The position numbers and the translations under genes were made by a program. DNA of 21,021 nt from DASXYU01 sp036502295 (GTDB taxonomy: Bacteria; Actinomycetota; Actinomycetes; Mycobacteriales; Jatrophihabitantaceae), in contig DASXYU010000089.1 of the NCBI GenBank assembly GCA_036502295.1, forward strand, positions 1-21,021. Direction: 5' to 3'. Positions 7,760 to 15,608 of the stretch are shown here, in pieces. Under the pieces are notes generated by a model. That model ran no database searches. It worked only from the letters and a program-made list of their open reading frames with translations, and had not been told where the DNA came from. Every line of letters starts with the position of its first letter. Position 1 is the stretch's first letter.

Positions 7760-8554
7760 TTAGGATCCCTGCGCCGCATTGCGAACCGCGAGCTGGGGAG
7801 GCATCACAGACAGCGCGCCGTCGGCGAACAACGTCGCGCCGGTGTGAAAGGCAAGAGCCGGATCGGCCAGGAAGAGGGCCGCGGCGGCTACCTCCTCGGG
7901 GGCGGCCCAGCGTCCCACCGGGACCGCCGCCGCGGTGACGCGCAGGCTCTCCTCCGACAGGTTCTCGGGGTCGTTCTTCGAGTTCGTGGTGAAGCCCGGG
8001 TTGAGGACATTGCACCGGATGCGGTGTGGCGCGAGCTCGACGGCGAGCGCACGCACGAGGCCGCCGAGACCGGCCTTGGCCGCACAGTACGGCGCCAGCT
8101 CCGGCTGCCCCTGCACGGCGCCCACCGATCCGATCGCCAGCAACGCCCCGCCCTCACCGCGTTTGATCATGTGCCGCGCGCCCTCGCGGAAGCAGAGGAA
8201 CGTGCCTGTCATGTTGCCGCGTAGCGATGACTCCCAGTCGGCGAGCGACGTCTCCACGAACGGCGAACGGCTGGTACCACCGGCATTGGCGACCATGATG
8301 TCGACGCGGCCGAAGGCCTTGAGCGTCTGCTCCATGGCCCGGCGGACGTCCTCTTCGGAGCCGACGTCACAGCGCGCGCTCGTCGCCTCAATTCCACGGG
8401 AGGCGAGATCGGCGACGGACTGCTCCGCAACAGCCTCCCTGCGCGACCAGATGGCTACCCGCGCGCCCGCCGCACCGAGCGCAGCGACGATTCCCAGGCC
8501 GAGGCCGGTGCTGCCACCGGTAACGACGGCGACCTTGCCGCTCAGGTTCGTCAT
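7760..8554 (-). CDS. Short-chain dehydrogenase/reductase (classical SDR)
   Basis: A 264-residue classical SDR of unknown substrate, oxidising or reducing an alcohol/ketone pair. Seen are the dinucleotide loop TGGSTGLG (residues 12-19), VANAGG (88-93), Asn114, and the catalytic set Ser143, Tyr156 and Lys160 (YCAAK). IWSRRE after the second strand places Arg38-Arg39 where an NADP phosphate would bind, so NADP(H) is more likely than NAD(H). The ATG at 8554 fits the family N-terminus (MTNLSGKVAVVTGG); the frame runs further upstream but that part is low-complexity Arg-rich shadow. It is the last gene of a three-gene operon, 4 bp after the second SDR. Its stop faces that of the LuxR regulator with only 25 bp between, and no clear terminator is seen there. 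Confidence 0.9.
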   Translation of the reverse strand: MTNLSGKVAVVTGGSTGLGLGIVAALGAAGARVAIWSRREAVAEQSVADLASRGIEATSARCDVGSEEDVRRAMEQTLKAFGRVDIMVANAGGTSRSPFVETSLADWESSLRGNMTGTFLCFREGARHMIKRGEGGALLAIGSVGAVQGQPELAPYCAAKAGLGGLVRALAVELAPHRIRCNVLNPGFTTNSKNDPENLSEESLRVTAAAVPVGRWAAPEEVAAAALFLADPALAFHTGATLFADGALSVMPPQLAVRNAAQGS

Positions 8555-8558
8555 AGCT

Positions 8559-9371
8559 CTACTGTGCCGACTCCAGCGCCGCCGACTCCAGCGCCGACTG
8601 CACCGCATAGGACGGCGACATCGGCCCGGCCGTGCGCCCGCCGTCCACGACGAACTCCCCGCCGGTGCAGAAGGAACTGTCGTCAGAGGCGAGAAAGCAC
8701 ACCACGTTCGCCAGCTCCTCCGGCCGGGCCGCGCGTCCCAGCGGCAGCGGCGGTAGGCCGTCGGGGACGATGCCGGGCTTGCCGGGGTTGAGCATGTCCG
8801 TGGCCACCGGTCCCGGAAAGACGGCGTTCACCCGAATGCCATCGGGGCCGAGTTCGACGGCCGCGGCACGGGTCATGCCACGTATGGCGAACTTCGACGC
8901 CACGTAGGAGATCACGTTCGGCACGCCGTAGATGCCGCTCACCGAGGAGATGTTGACGATCGCGCCGCCACCGCGCGTGCGCATTGCCGGTACGACGGCA
9001 CGCATGCCCAGAAAGCACCCCACCTGGTTCACGCCGATCACCGCGTGGTAGTCGGCGAGGGTCTGGTCCGCAACGCCTCCGGGCCGGAAGATGCCCGCAT
9101 TGTTCACCAGGACGTCGACACCGCCGAAGCGTTCGACGGCGGCATCGATGACGGCCACCCACCGCTGCTCGTCGGTCACATCGAGGTGGGCGAAGAGGGC
9201 ATCATCGCCGAGGTCGGCGGCGATCTCCTGCCCCGCTTCGCTGAGGACGTCGGCGATGACGACCTTCGCGCCCTCGGCTGCGAAGAGTCGCGCCTCCGCC
9301 TCGCCCTGACCGCGCGCCGCGCCGGTGATGAGCGCGACCTTTCCCGCCAACCTTCCTTCTGAGCGGCCCAT
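8559..9371 (-). CDS. Short-chain dehydrogenase, hydroxysteroid-dehydrogenase-like
   Basis: A 270-residue classical SDR closest in look to actinobacterial 3-alpha/20-beta-hydroxysteroid dehydrogenases. Seen are TGAARGQG (residues 16-23), VNNAGIF (89-95), Asn115, SSVSG with Ser143, Tyr156 and Lys160 (YVASK). Asp41 at the end of the second strand points to NAD(H), in contrast to the neighbouring SDR, so the two may run with different cofactors. ATG 9371 overlaps the dioxygenase stop (TGATG), so translation is coupled; a GTG three bases earlier is also possible. The C-terminus is extended by a duplicated ALESA sequence from a 15-bp tandem repeat. Steroid activity is not proven; the family acts on many secondary alcohols. 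Confidence 0.9.
   Translation of the reverse strand: MGRSEGRLAGKVALITGAARGQGEAEARLFAAEGAKVVIADVLSEAGQEIAADLGDDALFAHLDVTDEQRWVAVIDAAVERFGGVDVLVNNAGIFRPGGVADQTLADYHAVIGVNQVGCFLGMRAVVPAMRTRGGGAIVNISSVSGIYGVPNVISYVASKFAIRGMTRAAAVELGPDGIRVNAVFPGPVATDMLNPGKPGIVPDGLPPLPLGRAARPEELANVVCFLASDDSSFCTGGEFVVDGGRTAGPMSPSYAVQSALESAALESAQ
8566..8595. repeat. Perfect 15-bp tandem duplication at SDR 3' end
   Basis: GCCGACTCCAGCGCC occurs twice back to back, at 8566-8580 and 8581-8595, and a third partial copy (GCCGACT) follows. On the coding (minus) strand it encodes the repeated C-terminal peptide ALESA-ALESA just before the TAG stop. It looks like recent slippage in a non-essential tail. Confidence 0.85.
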
Positions 9372-10246
9372 CACATCATCGCGGCAGCGCCGGCGGCACG
9401 TTCCTGCATCTGCTGCTCGTAGTCCTTCGTCCCCACGATCACGCGGCGCAGCGAGCGCGGACCCGCATCGGGGTCGAGTTGGGCGTCCGGTACCGGGCCC
9501 CTGGCGTGCTGGGTCGCGCGGTTGTCCCAGATCACCAGGTCGCCCTTCGCCCAGTGGTGCTCATACATCTCGTCGGACTCGTACAACACTTCGCGCACCT
9601 GTTCGAGGAACGCGTCGCTCCGTTCGAGCGGCATGCCCAGGACGTGGTGGGTGTGCAGCTCGGTGATGTAGACGAAGGGTTCGCCCGAGACCGGGTGCCG
9701 CCACACCGCGGGATGGTCCGCGCGCGGGGCGTCCTCGTGATCGGGTGTCACCGACCGGGATGGACGATCGCCGCCCTGACCGTAGAAGTAGTAGGACACC
9801 TGCTGCGTCTGGATCTCGTCGAGCGTCCCGCGCAGCTCCGCAGGCATGCGGCGATACGCGCCCACGTTGTCGACGTAGAGCGTCGGCGCGGACTCCCGAT
9901 CGACCTCAGCGGCGTAGAGCGAGAGGAACTGGAGCGGCTCGTTCGTCATGTGGTTGTCCGAGTGGAACAGGAGCCGGCCCGGAAGCACCGAGGAACCCTT
10001 CTCGGTGGAGACGTAGGAATGCCACGTCCCGTCGTGCATCTCGTCCAGGACGTTGCCGAAGACGCGCATGAGCCTGATCTGGTCCTCCGGGCCTAGCTTC
10101 TGGTTCTTGAAGACCAGCACCCGGTTATCGGCGATGAGCGCCCGAAGCTCGTTCGCCAACTCCGCATCGATGTCGGCGCTGAGATCAACTCCCCGAACCT
10201 CGGCAACGAAGCCGCGCGCCAATCGAACCGTCGTCACCGTGCTCAT
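9371..10246 (-). CDS. TauD/TfdA-type Fe(II)/2-oxoglutarate dioxygenase
   Basis: The 291-residue product has the length and motifs of the TauD/TfdA family, which couples oxidation of a substrate to decarboxylation of 2-oxoglutarate. The iron triad is visible: HSD at residues 95-97 (His95, Asp97) and the distal His247 in NRATQHARGP. Arg267 or Arg268 in SLRRVIVGT is placed to bind the 2-oxoglutarate carboxylate. ATG 10246 is chosen because AAGGGG lies about 7 bases upstream on the coding strand; the frame extends 12 codons further without support. It is the first gene of an operon with two SDRs, so a hydroxylated product might be oxidised by them. Members act on sulfonates, phenoxyacids, alkyl sulfates and other carboxylates, so the substrate is open. 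Confidence 0.92.
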   Translation of the reverse strand: MSTVTTVRLARGFVAEVRGVDLSADIDAELANELRALIADNRVLVFKNQKLGPEDQIRLMRVFGNVLDEMHDGTWHSYVSTEKGSSVLPGRLLFHSDNHMTNEPLQFLSLYAAEVDRESAPTLYVDNVGAYRRMPAELRGTLDEIQTQQVSYYFYGQGGDRPSRSVTPDHEDAPRADHPAVWRHPVSGEPFVYITELHTHHVLGMPLERSDAFLEQVREVLYESDEMYEHHWAKGDLVIWDNRATQHARGPVPDAQLDPDAGPRSLRRVIVGTKDYEQQMQERAAGAAAMM

Positions 10247-10301
10247 CACAAACCCCTTGCTCACAGAACCGCTTGCGATCACCGACCGGACAAGACGACT
10301 T

Positions 10302-10313
10302 TATATGATATAT
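10302..10313. promoter_or_regulatory. AT-rich element in divergent promoter (site A)
   Basis: The 169-bp gap between the dioxygenase (-) and MaoC (+) genes contains TATATGATATA (10302-10312), a perfect 11-bp odd palindrome in a GC-rich genome. It could be a -10 region (TATGAT) or an operator. On the minus strand it reads ATATATCATATA, matching site B at 13498-13509 in 10 of 12 positions. Confidence 0.4.
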
Positions 10314-10415
10314 GAACTTGCCTCAAGGGTCGTGCGCCTCTGGTGACCATTGCTCGGGGCTTCGCATGGGTGGTTCACTTCATCAAATATTCGATACGCG
10401 TCTTTTGGGGGCGAC

Positions 10416-10889
10416 ATGACGGTCCGCACGTTCACCTCGGTGGACGAGTTCTGCGCCATCGCCGGCGACGAGATCGGCGTCAGCCCGTGGCATCGGATAA
10501 CGCAGCACGACATCGACCTCTTCGCGGAGAGCACCGGCGACTACAACTGGATCCACGTCGATCGGGACCGCGCCGCGAACGGCCCCTACGGCAGCACCAT
10601 CGCCCACGGCTATCTCACCCTCTCCCTCGTCCCGAAGCTGCTGACACACATCTTCGAGATCAGGCAGCTGGTGAGGTCGCTCAACTACGGCGCCGAGCGC
10701 ATCCGCTTTCCGTCCCCCGTTCAGGTCGACTCGTCGGTGCGTGCCAAGGCCCGACTGACCCTGGCCACCCGAAGGGACGAAGCGTGGCTGGCGACCATCG
10801 AGACCGTCGTGGAGATCGCGGGAGAACCCAAGCCCGCCTGTATCGCCAGCACGATCACCTGGCTCGTCGGACGTGAGGTGGTGAACTGA
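10416..10889 (+). CDS. MaoC-like (R)-specific enoyl-CoA hydratase
   Basis: A 157-residue single hot-dog-fold protein of the MaoC/hydratase-2 family, which adds water to enoyl-CoA thioesters. The signature segment is seen from residue 36 (FAESTGDYNWIHVD), with the catalytic pair Asp42 and His47, and continues to STIAHGYLTLSL (60-71). The length is that of single-domain bacterial members. ATG 10416 has GGGG (10407-10410) 5 bases upstream; the frame runs back to 10350 but without family similarity. Its stop and the next start share TGATG, so it is coupled to the MftD-like gene. The context suggests a CoA-thioester step within the pathway, though a few MaoC-like proteins act on other thioesters. 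Confidence 0.9.
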   Translation: MTVRTFTSVDEFCAIAGDEIGVSPWHRITQHDIDLFAESTGDYNWIHVDRDRAANGPYGSTIAHGYLTLSLVPKLLTHIFEIRQLVRSLNYGAERIRFPSPVQVDSSVRAKARLTLATRRDEAWLATIETVVEIAGEPKPACIASTITWLVGREVVN

Positions 10890-12052
10890 TGCGCCGTCGC
10901 CCCATCCTCAGCGTGGATATCGCGCAGCAACGTGCCCGCCGCAAGGTTCCCCGCAGCGTTTACGCCTTCATCGAGGGCGGTACGCAGGGCGAATACACGG
11001 TCCGCGCGAACCGCGTCGCCTTCGACGAGGTGACCTTCCGTCCTCGCGCAGGCATCTTCACCTCCGAGCGGAGCCTCTCCACCTCAGTGCTCGGCTGCGA
11101 TCTGTCGATGCCGGTGGTGCTGGCTCCGGCGGGCCTGGTGCGCCTGGCGCATCGGGGCGCGGAGGTGCTCGCCGCGAAGGTCGCCGGTGACCTCGGCCTC
11201 GCCACGGGCGTCAGCACCTTGGCGAGCTCCCCCATCGAGGCAGTCACCGCGGCAACCACCGGCCCGGTTTGGTACCAGGTGTACTTCGCGGGCGGCAAAC
11301 GTGGCGCCGAGATCGCGATCGATCGTGCGCGGGAGGCGGGCTGCCGCGCGCTGCTGGTGACCCTCGACTCCGCGGTCCAGTCGCGTCGCGAGAAGCTGGC
11401 CGCCGGCCGCGGCGTGCCCAGTCGCGTCTCGTTGCGAACCGCACTGCAGTGGGCGCCGGAGACACTCGTCCGCCCGAAGTGGCTGTGGGACTACATGCAG
11501 GACGGCTTCCGCCTGGAGGTCCCCAACGTCCGGAGCGCCCCGGACGGGCCGCCGCTGTCGGCGGCGGAGGCAAGCGCCAGCATGCGTCAGGCGGCACCGA
11601 CATGGGCCGACCTGGAATGGATCCGCGAACGGTTCGGCGGGCCGATCGCCGCCAAGGGGATCCTCTCGGCCGAGGACGCGCGACGGGCCGTCGATCACGG
11701 CGCGAGCGCTGTGATCGTGTCGAACCACGGCGGCAACGCACTCGACGGCACGCCTGCCACGCTGCGGGTGCTGCCCGAGATCGTCGAGGCGGTCGGCGAT
11801 GTCACCGAGGTGCTCATGGACGGTGGCATCCGGCGGCCCGGCGACATCGCGAAAGCTCTCGCGCTGGGCGCGCGGGCCGTCCTCATCGGCCGCGCCTACA
11901 TCTGGGCGCTCGCCGGCGGTGGAGAGCAGGGTCTGCGTGAACTCCTCGGCGAGCTGCACGAGGGGTTGGACGGTGTCCTCGCGTTGCTCGGCTGCGAATC
12001 GGTCCATGACCTGGACCCGTCCTACGTCTCGTTGCCCCGTTCGTGGAGCTGA
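10889..12052 (+). CDS. FMN alpha-hydroxyacid oxidase family protein, MftD-like
   Basis: This 387-residue FMN TIM-barrel enzyme belongs to the lactate/glycolate oxidase superfamily and most resembles MftD (pre-mycofactocin synthase), from memory of that family: RPKWLWDYMQDG (195-206), LEWIRERFGGP (242-252), SNHGGNALDGTPATLRVLP (278-296), DGGIRRPGDIAKALALGARA (311-330) and IGRAYIWALA (333-342). The active-site base His280 is present. The classical SNHGxRQLD Arg that binds a 2-hydroxyacid carboxylate is replaced (Asn283), as in MftD, so ordinary lactate oxidation is unlikely. No mycofactocin genes (mftA, B, C, E, F) are in the window, and the gene is coupled to a MaoC hydratase. It may be a paralogue acting on a cluster metabolite. 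The 3' end overlaps the convergent gene by 31 bp. Confidence 0.85.
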   Translation: MRRRPILSVDIAQQRARRKVPRSVYAFIEGGTQGEYTVRANRVAFDEVTFRPRAGIFTSERSLSTSVLGCDLSMPVVLAPAGLVRLAHRGAEVLAAKVAGDLGLATGVSTLASSPIEAVTAATTGPVWYQVYFAGGKRGAEIAIDRAREAGCRALLVTLDSAVQSRREKLAAGRGVPSRVSLRTALQWAPETLVRPKWLWDYMQDGFRLEVPNVRSAPDGPPLSAAEASASMRQAAPTWADLEWIRERFGGPIAAKGILSAEDARRAVDHGASAVIVSNHGGNALDGTPATLRVLPEIVEAVGDVTEVLMDGGIRRPGDIAKALALGARAVLIGRAYIWALAGGGEQGLRELLGELHEGLDGVLALLGCESVHDLDPSYVSLPRSWS

Positions 12053-12864
12053 GCCGTATCGCGTGAGGTGGGCCGTATGTCGGTAACAGGCCAGGGTGCG
12101 AGTGCCTGCAGCGACGCCATCGCGTACTGCGCGATGTCCTTCGGTTCCCGTCCGTCGAGTGCGGCGGAGAAGACCTCGATTTCGAGCGGCGCGGTGCAGC
12201 CGCGCCCCCTCGCCTCCGAAACGACGCGGCGAGTCCACGCGTTCGGAGCTAGACGCCCCTGCATGCACTCCTCGCGGACGTCGGCGCCCGGTACGGCGGC
12301 AACGCCGCTGATCTGCAGGCCGGCGATGTGGGCCCCGTCGGCTCCATCAGGGATCAGGCCGCCATCGTCGCCCCGGGCCAGATGCCAGGTGTCCAGCAGG
12401 ATTCCGCCATTGGGACGCTGTGCCCGCTGGACGATCTCGCTCGCCGCCGCCACCGAGGCGATCCCCGAGAAGGGGAACGGTTCGATGTGCACCAGCAGCC
12501 GCGGGTCGGCGGCCCACGCCAGATCGCAGACCCGCGCGAAGGCCTCGGCCGCACGAGTCGGGTCGACGGCAATCCCGCTCGACTCGAGCACCGTGATCGC
12601 GCGGGCTCGCAGCGCGCAGGCGAGGTCGATCACGGCGGCCGGCTCAGGGCCTTGATTGCCGGCGAGCCAGGACATCGCCCCGTCGATCTCGGCCACGGCG
12701 AGCCCCAGGTCGCCGACGATTCGCGGCAGCCCGACGACGTACTCGCGGGCGTAGACGGAGATGCCGTCGAATCCCGCCGCAGCTGCCGCGTCGGCCTTCG
12801 CCGCGATTGGGGCACGCCCCAGCATTCCGCTGCAGAGGACGAGCGATCCCTCGGTAAGTCTCAT
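12022..12864 (-). CDS. Xylose-isomerase-like TIM barrel (sugar isomerase/epimerase)
   Basis: A 280-residue AP-endonuclease-2/xylose-isomerase-like TIM barrel, a fold used by sugar isomerases, epimerases, inosose dehydratases and hydroxypyruvate isomerases. The metal site is intact: Glu128 (HIEPF), Asp158 and His161 (LLDTWHLAR), Gln184 (GLQISG) and Glu228/Glu230 (LEIEVFS). The substrate is unknown. I choose ATG 12864, which begins MRLTEGSLVLCSG at the first strand; a GTG at 12882 is possible and neither has a strong ribosome site. It is 40 bp downstream of the UGSC gene and probably co-transcribed. A TGGCCAACCC repeat sits in that gap. The 3' end overlaps the convergent MftD-like gene by 31 bp. 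Confidence 0.87.
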   Translation of the reverse strand: MRLTEGSLVLCSGMLGRAPIAAKADAAAAAGFDGISVYAREYVVGLPRIVGDLGLAVAEIDGAMSWLAGNQGPEPAAVIDLACALRARAITVLESSGIAVDPTRAAEAFARVCDLAWAADPRLLVHIEPFPFSGIASVAAASEIVQRAQRPNGGILLDTWHLARGDDGGLIPDGADGAHIAGLQISGVAAVPGADVREECMQGRLAPNAWTRRVVSEARGRGCTAPLEIEVFSAALDGREPKDIAQYAMASLQALAPWPVTDIRPTSRDTAQLHERGNET

Positions 12865-12904
12865 CGGCTCAGCGTTCGTCACGAGCCGATGGCCAACCCA
12901 ACTG

Positions 12905-13438
12905 TTACGCGCGAACGCCCAGCGTCTCGCGCAGCTTCGGGTAGTACTCCTTCGCGATGCTGCGCACCTGCTCCTCGGGCAGGGTGTGCAGCGGGTACGG
13001 CAACGTCTGCACGCGCAGGCCGGACCGTCCCGCGCGCGACGCGAGTCCCTTCGCCAGGTCGTAGAACTGTTCGGTGGCGATGGCGACCGACGCCTTGTCC
13101 TGCGACGCGGCATAGACGGCGTCATGAACGGTCCACGAGGTGCAGGATCCGCAGTTGGCCAGGCCCGAGACGACGGCGTCCACTTCGGCGACGAACTCGC
13201 CGAGCTCCTTCAGGACCTGCTGCCCCTCTTCACCGGCACGACCCGCAGCTCGCCACGAGACGACCTTCGCTCCGTCACCCTCGAATGCCTTGATCCACTC
13301 GTCCGCGATCCAGTCGTAGGCCGGCCAGAGGATGTCGACCCGCATGCCCACGGTCACGCCTTCGAGGTTCGTGATCTCGGGGCCGGGATCGGTAACGTCG
13401 TCACCGACGACCGTCGTGGGATCTAGTACTTGAACCAT
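12905..13438 (-). CDS. UGSC-family protein (cysteine form)
   Basis: The 177-residue product matches the UGSC family, first noted as a selenoprotein family with a Sec-Gly-Ser-Cys motif. The key segment is VVSGLANCGSCTSWTVHDA (residues 89-107), with Cys96 in place of Sec and Cys99, a CxxC-like redox pair. The N-terminal LDPTT and the downstream ATEQFYDLA (121-129), PYPLHTLPEEQV (147-158) also fit the family. Molecular function is not established for the family as far as I know; the motif suggests a thiol redox role. ATG 13438 is chosen since GGAG lies about 9 bases upstream and the family begins near VLDP; the frame extends 15 codons further. First gene of a two-gene operon, divergent from the second TIM-barrel gene. 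Confidence 0.85.
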   Translation of the reverse strand: MVQVLDPTTVVGDDVTDPGPEITNLEGVTVGMRVDILWPAYDWIADEWIKAFEGDGAKVVSWRAAGRAGEEGQQVLKELGEFVAEVDAVVSGLANCGSCTSWTVHDAVYAASQDKASVAIATEQFYDLAKGLASRAGRSGLRVQTLPYPLHTLPEEQVRSIAKEYYPKLRETLGVRA

Positions 13439-13497
13439 CGTCACCGTCTCCAGACTCTTCCCGCTGCCGATCTGCTGGTGCAATAGGCTTCCCAGAT

Positions 13498-13509
13498 TAT
13501 ATGCAATAT
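13498..13509. promoter_or_regulatory. AT-rich element in divergent promoter (site B)
   Basis: The roughly 100-bp gap between the UGSC gene (-) and the TIM-barrel gene (+) holds ATTATATGCAATATTTTATA (13496-13515), the most AT-rich stretch in the window. Its minus-strand core ATATTGCATATA resembles sites A and C. It may also contain a -10 box for the + gene, whose start lies about 30 bp downstream. Confidence 0.45.
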
Positions 13510-13538
13510 TTTATAGATGACAAGGTTCGGAGAGGACG

Positions 13539-14375
13539 GTGCCCGAGGTGGACTTCTGCCTGGCGGACTCCACACTCGGCTACCCGCCATTCGCCGTCCT
13601 GCTCGATGCTGCGGTCGCAGGCGGCTTCGCGGGTCTCACCCTCTGCCCGCGGCGCACCTACGGCCGTGCTCTCGACGCGGGCCTCACCCCCGGGGATGTG
13701 AAGCTGGCCCTTGAGCAGCACGGTCTGCGCGTCGTCGGCTTGGATTCCTTGATCGCCTGGACCGGTCCGGGAGATCCGGGCGGTCCGTACTTCGGAGAAC
13801 CGACCCGCGATCAGCTGTGGCAGGCACGCGACGAGCTCGACGTCAGCACGATCAACGTCGTCCTGCTCCGTGGCAGGACGGTGGAGCGGGCCCAACTGAT
13901 CGACAGCCTCGCCGCACTCGCCGTGGAGGCGGAGAAGCACGCCGCGCAGCTCGCGGTCGAGTTCGCCCCCGGCACCGCGGTCGGCACCCTCGCCGACACT
14001 CTGTCGGTGATCGACGAGGTCGGCAGTGACCGCCTCGGCGTCACGCTGGATGTCTGGCATCACTACGTGACGACTGCGCCGTGGGACTCCACCGAGCTAC
14101 CCGGTGCCGATCTCGTTCGCCTGGTTCAGCTCTGTGACGCACCTGACCTGCCGCCCAAGCAGCTCGCCGCGGTGACCGGCACCGCACGCCTCATTCCCGG
14201 AGACGGCATCATCGATATCGCGAGCTTCCTGGCCATGCTCCGAGGCAACCGCGTGCAGGCACCGATCGCTGTCGAGATCCTCTCGCCCCGCAGCGCGCAG
14301 AGCGATCCGGTCGAGTACGCCCGCGAGATCGGCGCGGCCTGCCGAAGACTCCCCGCCGTATCAGTCGGGCAGTAG
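13539..14375 (+). CDS. Xylose-isomerase-like TIM barrel, second copy
   Basis: A 278-residue xylose-isomerase-like TIM barrel, clearly different in sequence from the one encoded at 12022-12864 but with the same metal set: Glu141 (AVEFAPGT), Asp171 and His174 (TLDVWHH), Gln197 (LVQLCD) and Glu246 (AVEILSP). The product probably isomerises, epimerises or dehydrates a hydroxy-ketone; the substrate is unknown. GTG 13539 is preferred because GGAGAGGA (13529-13536) lies just upstream; GTG 13548 would remove three residues. It is transcribed alone, divergently from the UGSC gene, and its 3' end overlaps the convergent amidohydrolase by 15 bp. Two such enzymes side by side suggest two steps, or two related substrates, in one pathway. 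Confidence 0.86.
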   Translation: MPEVDFCLADSTLGYPPFAVLLDAAVAGGFAGLTLCPRRTYGRALDAGLTPGDVKLALEQHGLRVVGLDSLIAWTGPGDPGGPYFGEPTRDQLWQARDELDVSTINVVLLRGRTVERAQLIDSLAALAVEAEKHAAQLAVEFAPGTAVGTLADTLSVIDEVGSDRLGVTLDVWHHYVTTAPWDSTELPGADLVRLVQLCDAPDLPPKQLAAVTGTARLIPGDGIIDIASFLAMLRGNRVQAPIAVEILSPRSAQSDPVEYAREIGAACRRLPAVSVGQ

Positions 14376-15584
14376 CAGCGTCGCGTTCTCGCGAAAGAAC
14401 TTCTGCACCACGCCGGCACCGAGCGGTGCGATGCGGTCGAACATCCTCTCCGCGCTGTGCTTGCCTCCCTCGACGTGCGGGTAGTCGCTGGAGTAGCAGA
14501 TGCTCTCGGCGACCTTGGGGTGGGCGAGGATGTACTCGTCGGGCCGTTCGAAGTCGTTGAAGGCGGTCACCCGCACGTTGCGCGCGATGTAGTCCGAGGG
14601 CGCGCTCGAGATGAACGGAGCCAGGCGGCTCGCGTACACATCGCGAGCCCACATGTCGAGGTGGTCGGCGAGCGGCCCGAGCCAGGCGCATCCCACCTCG
14701 AGCATGCCGAGACGCAGCGCAGGATGCCGCTCGAAGACACCACCCAGCACCATCGTGATGAGCCAGTTCGACTGCGCCAGGTGCAGCGTCGCGAACGAGT
14801 ACGGCTCCAGCCCGATCTCGTGGCTCTGCGCCTTACCCAAGGCGAAGGCGGGCGCGTTGACCCACTCCGATGACGACATGAAGTCGACCTCGCCGCCGAC
14901 GTGCACCGTACAGCAGATGTTGTGGGTGGCGAGCAGTTGCCAGAACGGGTCGAGGTCGGGGTGCGCAGGCGAGCGACCACCCGGCGGACGTCCCACGTTC
15001 AGATGAACAGCGCGGATTCCGGCGTCGATGAAGCGCCGCGCTTCGGCGATGAGCGCCTCGGGCGTATCGACCTGCGGCAGATACGCGACAGGACGGAGTC
15101 GCCCTCCTCCGAAATCGCTGAAGCGGATCGCCCACTGGTTGTACTCACGCAGCCCGGCCCACCCGAGTTCGCGGACGTCCTCGATCGACATGTCGTTGTC
15201 CATGAACCGCTGCAGGTTCTGCCCTTCGATCATCCACAACGCGGTGAGGACGCAGGTCGGGAAGACCAGCTGGCGCTCGATCCCCATCTGGTCGAGGACC
15301 GCGAGTCGGCGAGTGAAGTCGAAGGCGCCCGGCGCGACCGATCCCTTCGTCTCCCACACCGACACGCCGGTGATCTCCGCGGTGTCTCCGGCGAGTTCCG
15401 GGTGGACCATGTTGTCCTTTCCGACACTGCGGAAGATGGGTTCGGCGAGGACGCCGATCCGTCCCATCGCGGGGCCGAAGACCTCACCCCACAGGTGCGT
15501 GGGCGTCATCTCGTGCGCGTCGACATCGTGCATCGCGCGCAGGATGCCGCGGTCGATCTCGGTTGAAGCACGTGTTGCTGTCAC
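14361..15584 (-). CDS. Amidohydrolase-2 family metal-dependent hydrolase/decarboxylase
   Basis: A 407-residue amidohydrolase-2 (ACMSD-like) TIM-barrel protein. This family includes metal-dependent decarboxylases of aromatic acids and hydrolases. Seen are DxH at residues 22-24 (DVDAHEM), His228 in CTVHVGGE, FERHPALRLGMLEVGCAW (284-301) and the metal Asp367 in CYSSDYPHVEGG (363-374). Length fits the larger actinobacterial members often annotated in aromatic and steroid gene clusters. The start is GTG 15584 with GAGGTG a few bases upstream. It follows the FAD monooxygenase gene by 24 bp, so the two form an operon: hydroxylation of a ring, then hydrolysis or decarboxylation, is a reasonable but unproven order. 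Confidence 0.88.
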   Translation of the reverse strand: MTATRASTEIDRGILRAMHDVDAHEMTPTHLWGEVFGPAMGRIGVLAEPIFRSVGKDNMVHPELAGDTAEITGVSVWETKGSVAPGAFDFTRRLAVLDQMGIERQLVFPTCVLTALWMIEGQNLQRFMDNDMSIEDVRELGWAGLREYNQWAIRFSDFGGGRLRPVAYLPQVDTPEALIAEARRFIDAGIRAVHLNVGRPPGGRSPAHPDLDPFWQLLATHNICCTVHVGGEVDFMSSSEWVNAPAFALGKAQSHEIGLEPYSFATLHLAQSNWLITMVLGGVFERHPALRLGMLEVGCAWLGPLADHLDMWARDVYASRLAPFISSAPSDYIARNVRVTAFNDFERPDEYILAHPKVAESICYSSDYPHVEGGKHSAERMFDRIAPLGAGVVQKFFRENATLLLPD

Positions 15585-15608
15585 GACGTCACCTCGTCCT
15601 GTGGTGGT

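Noticed and set aside
8559..9371. Reading the second SDR as a mycofactocin-coupled SDR because of GAARGQG
   Set aside because: The rest of the sequence has the classical short SDR pattern and lacks the insertions I associate with that group.
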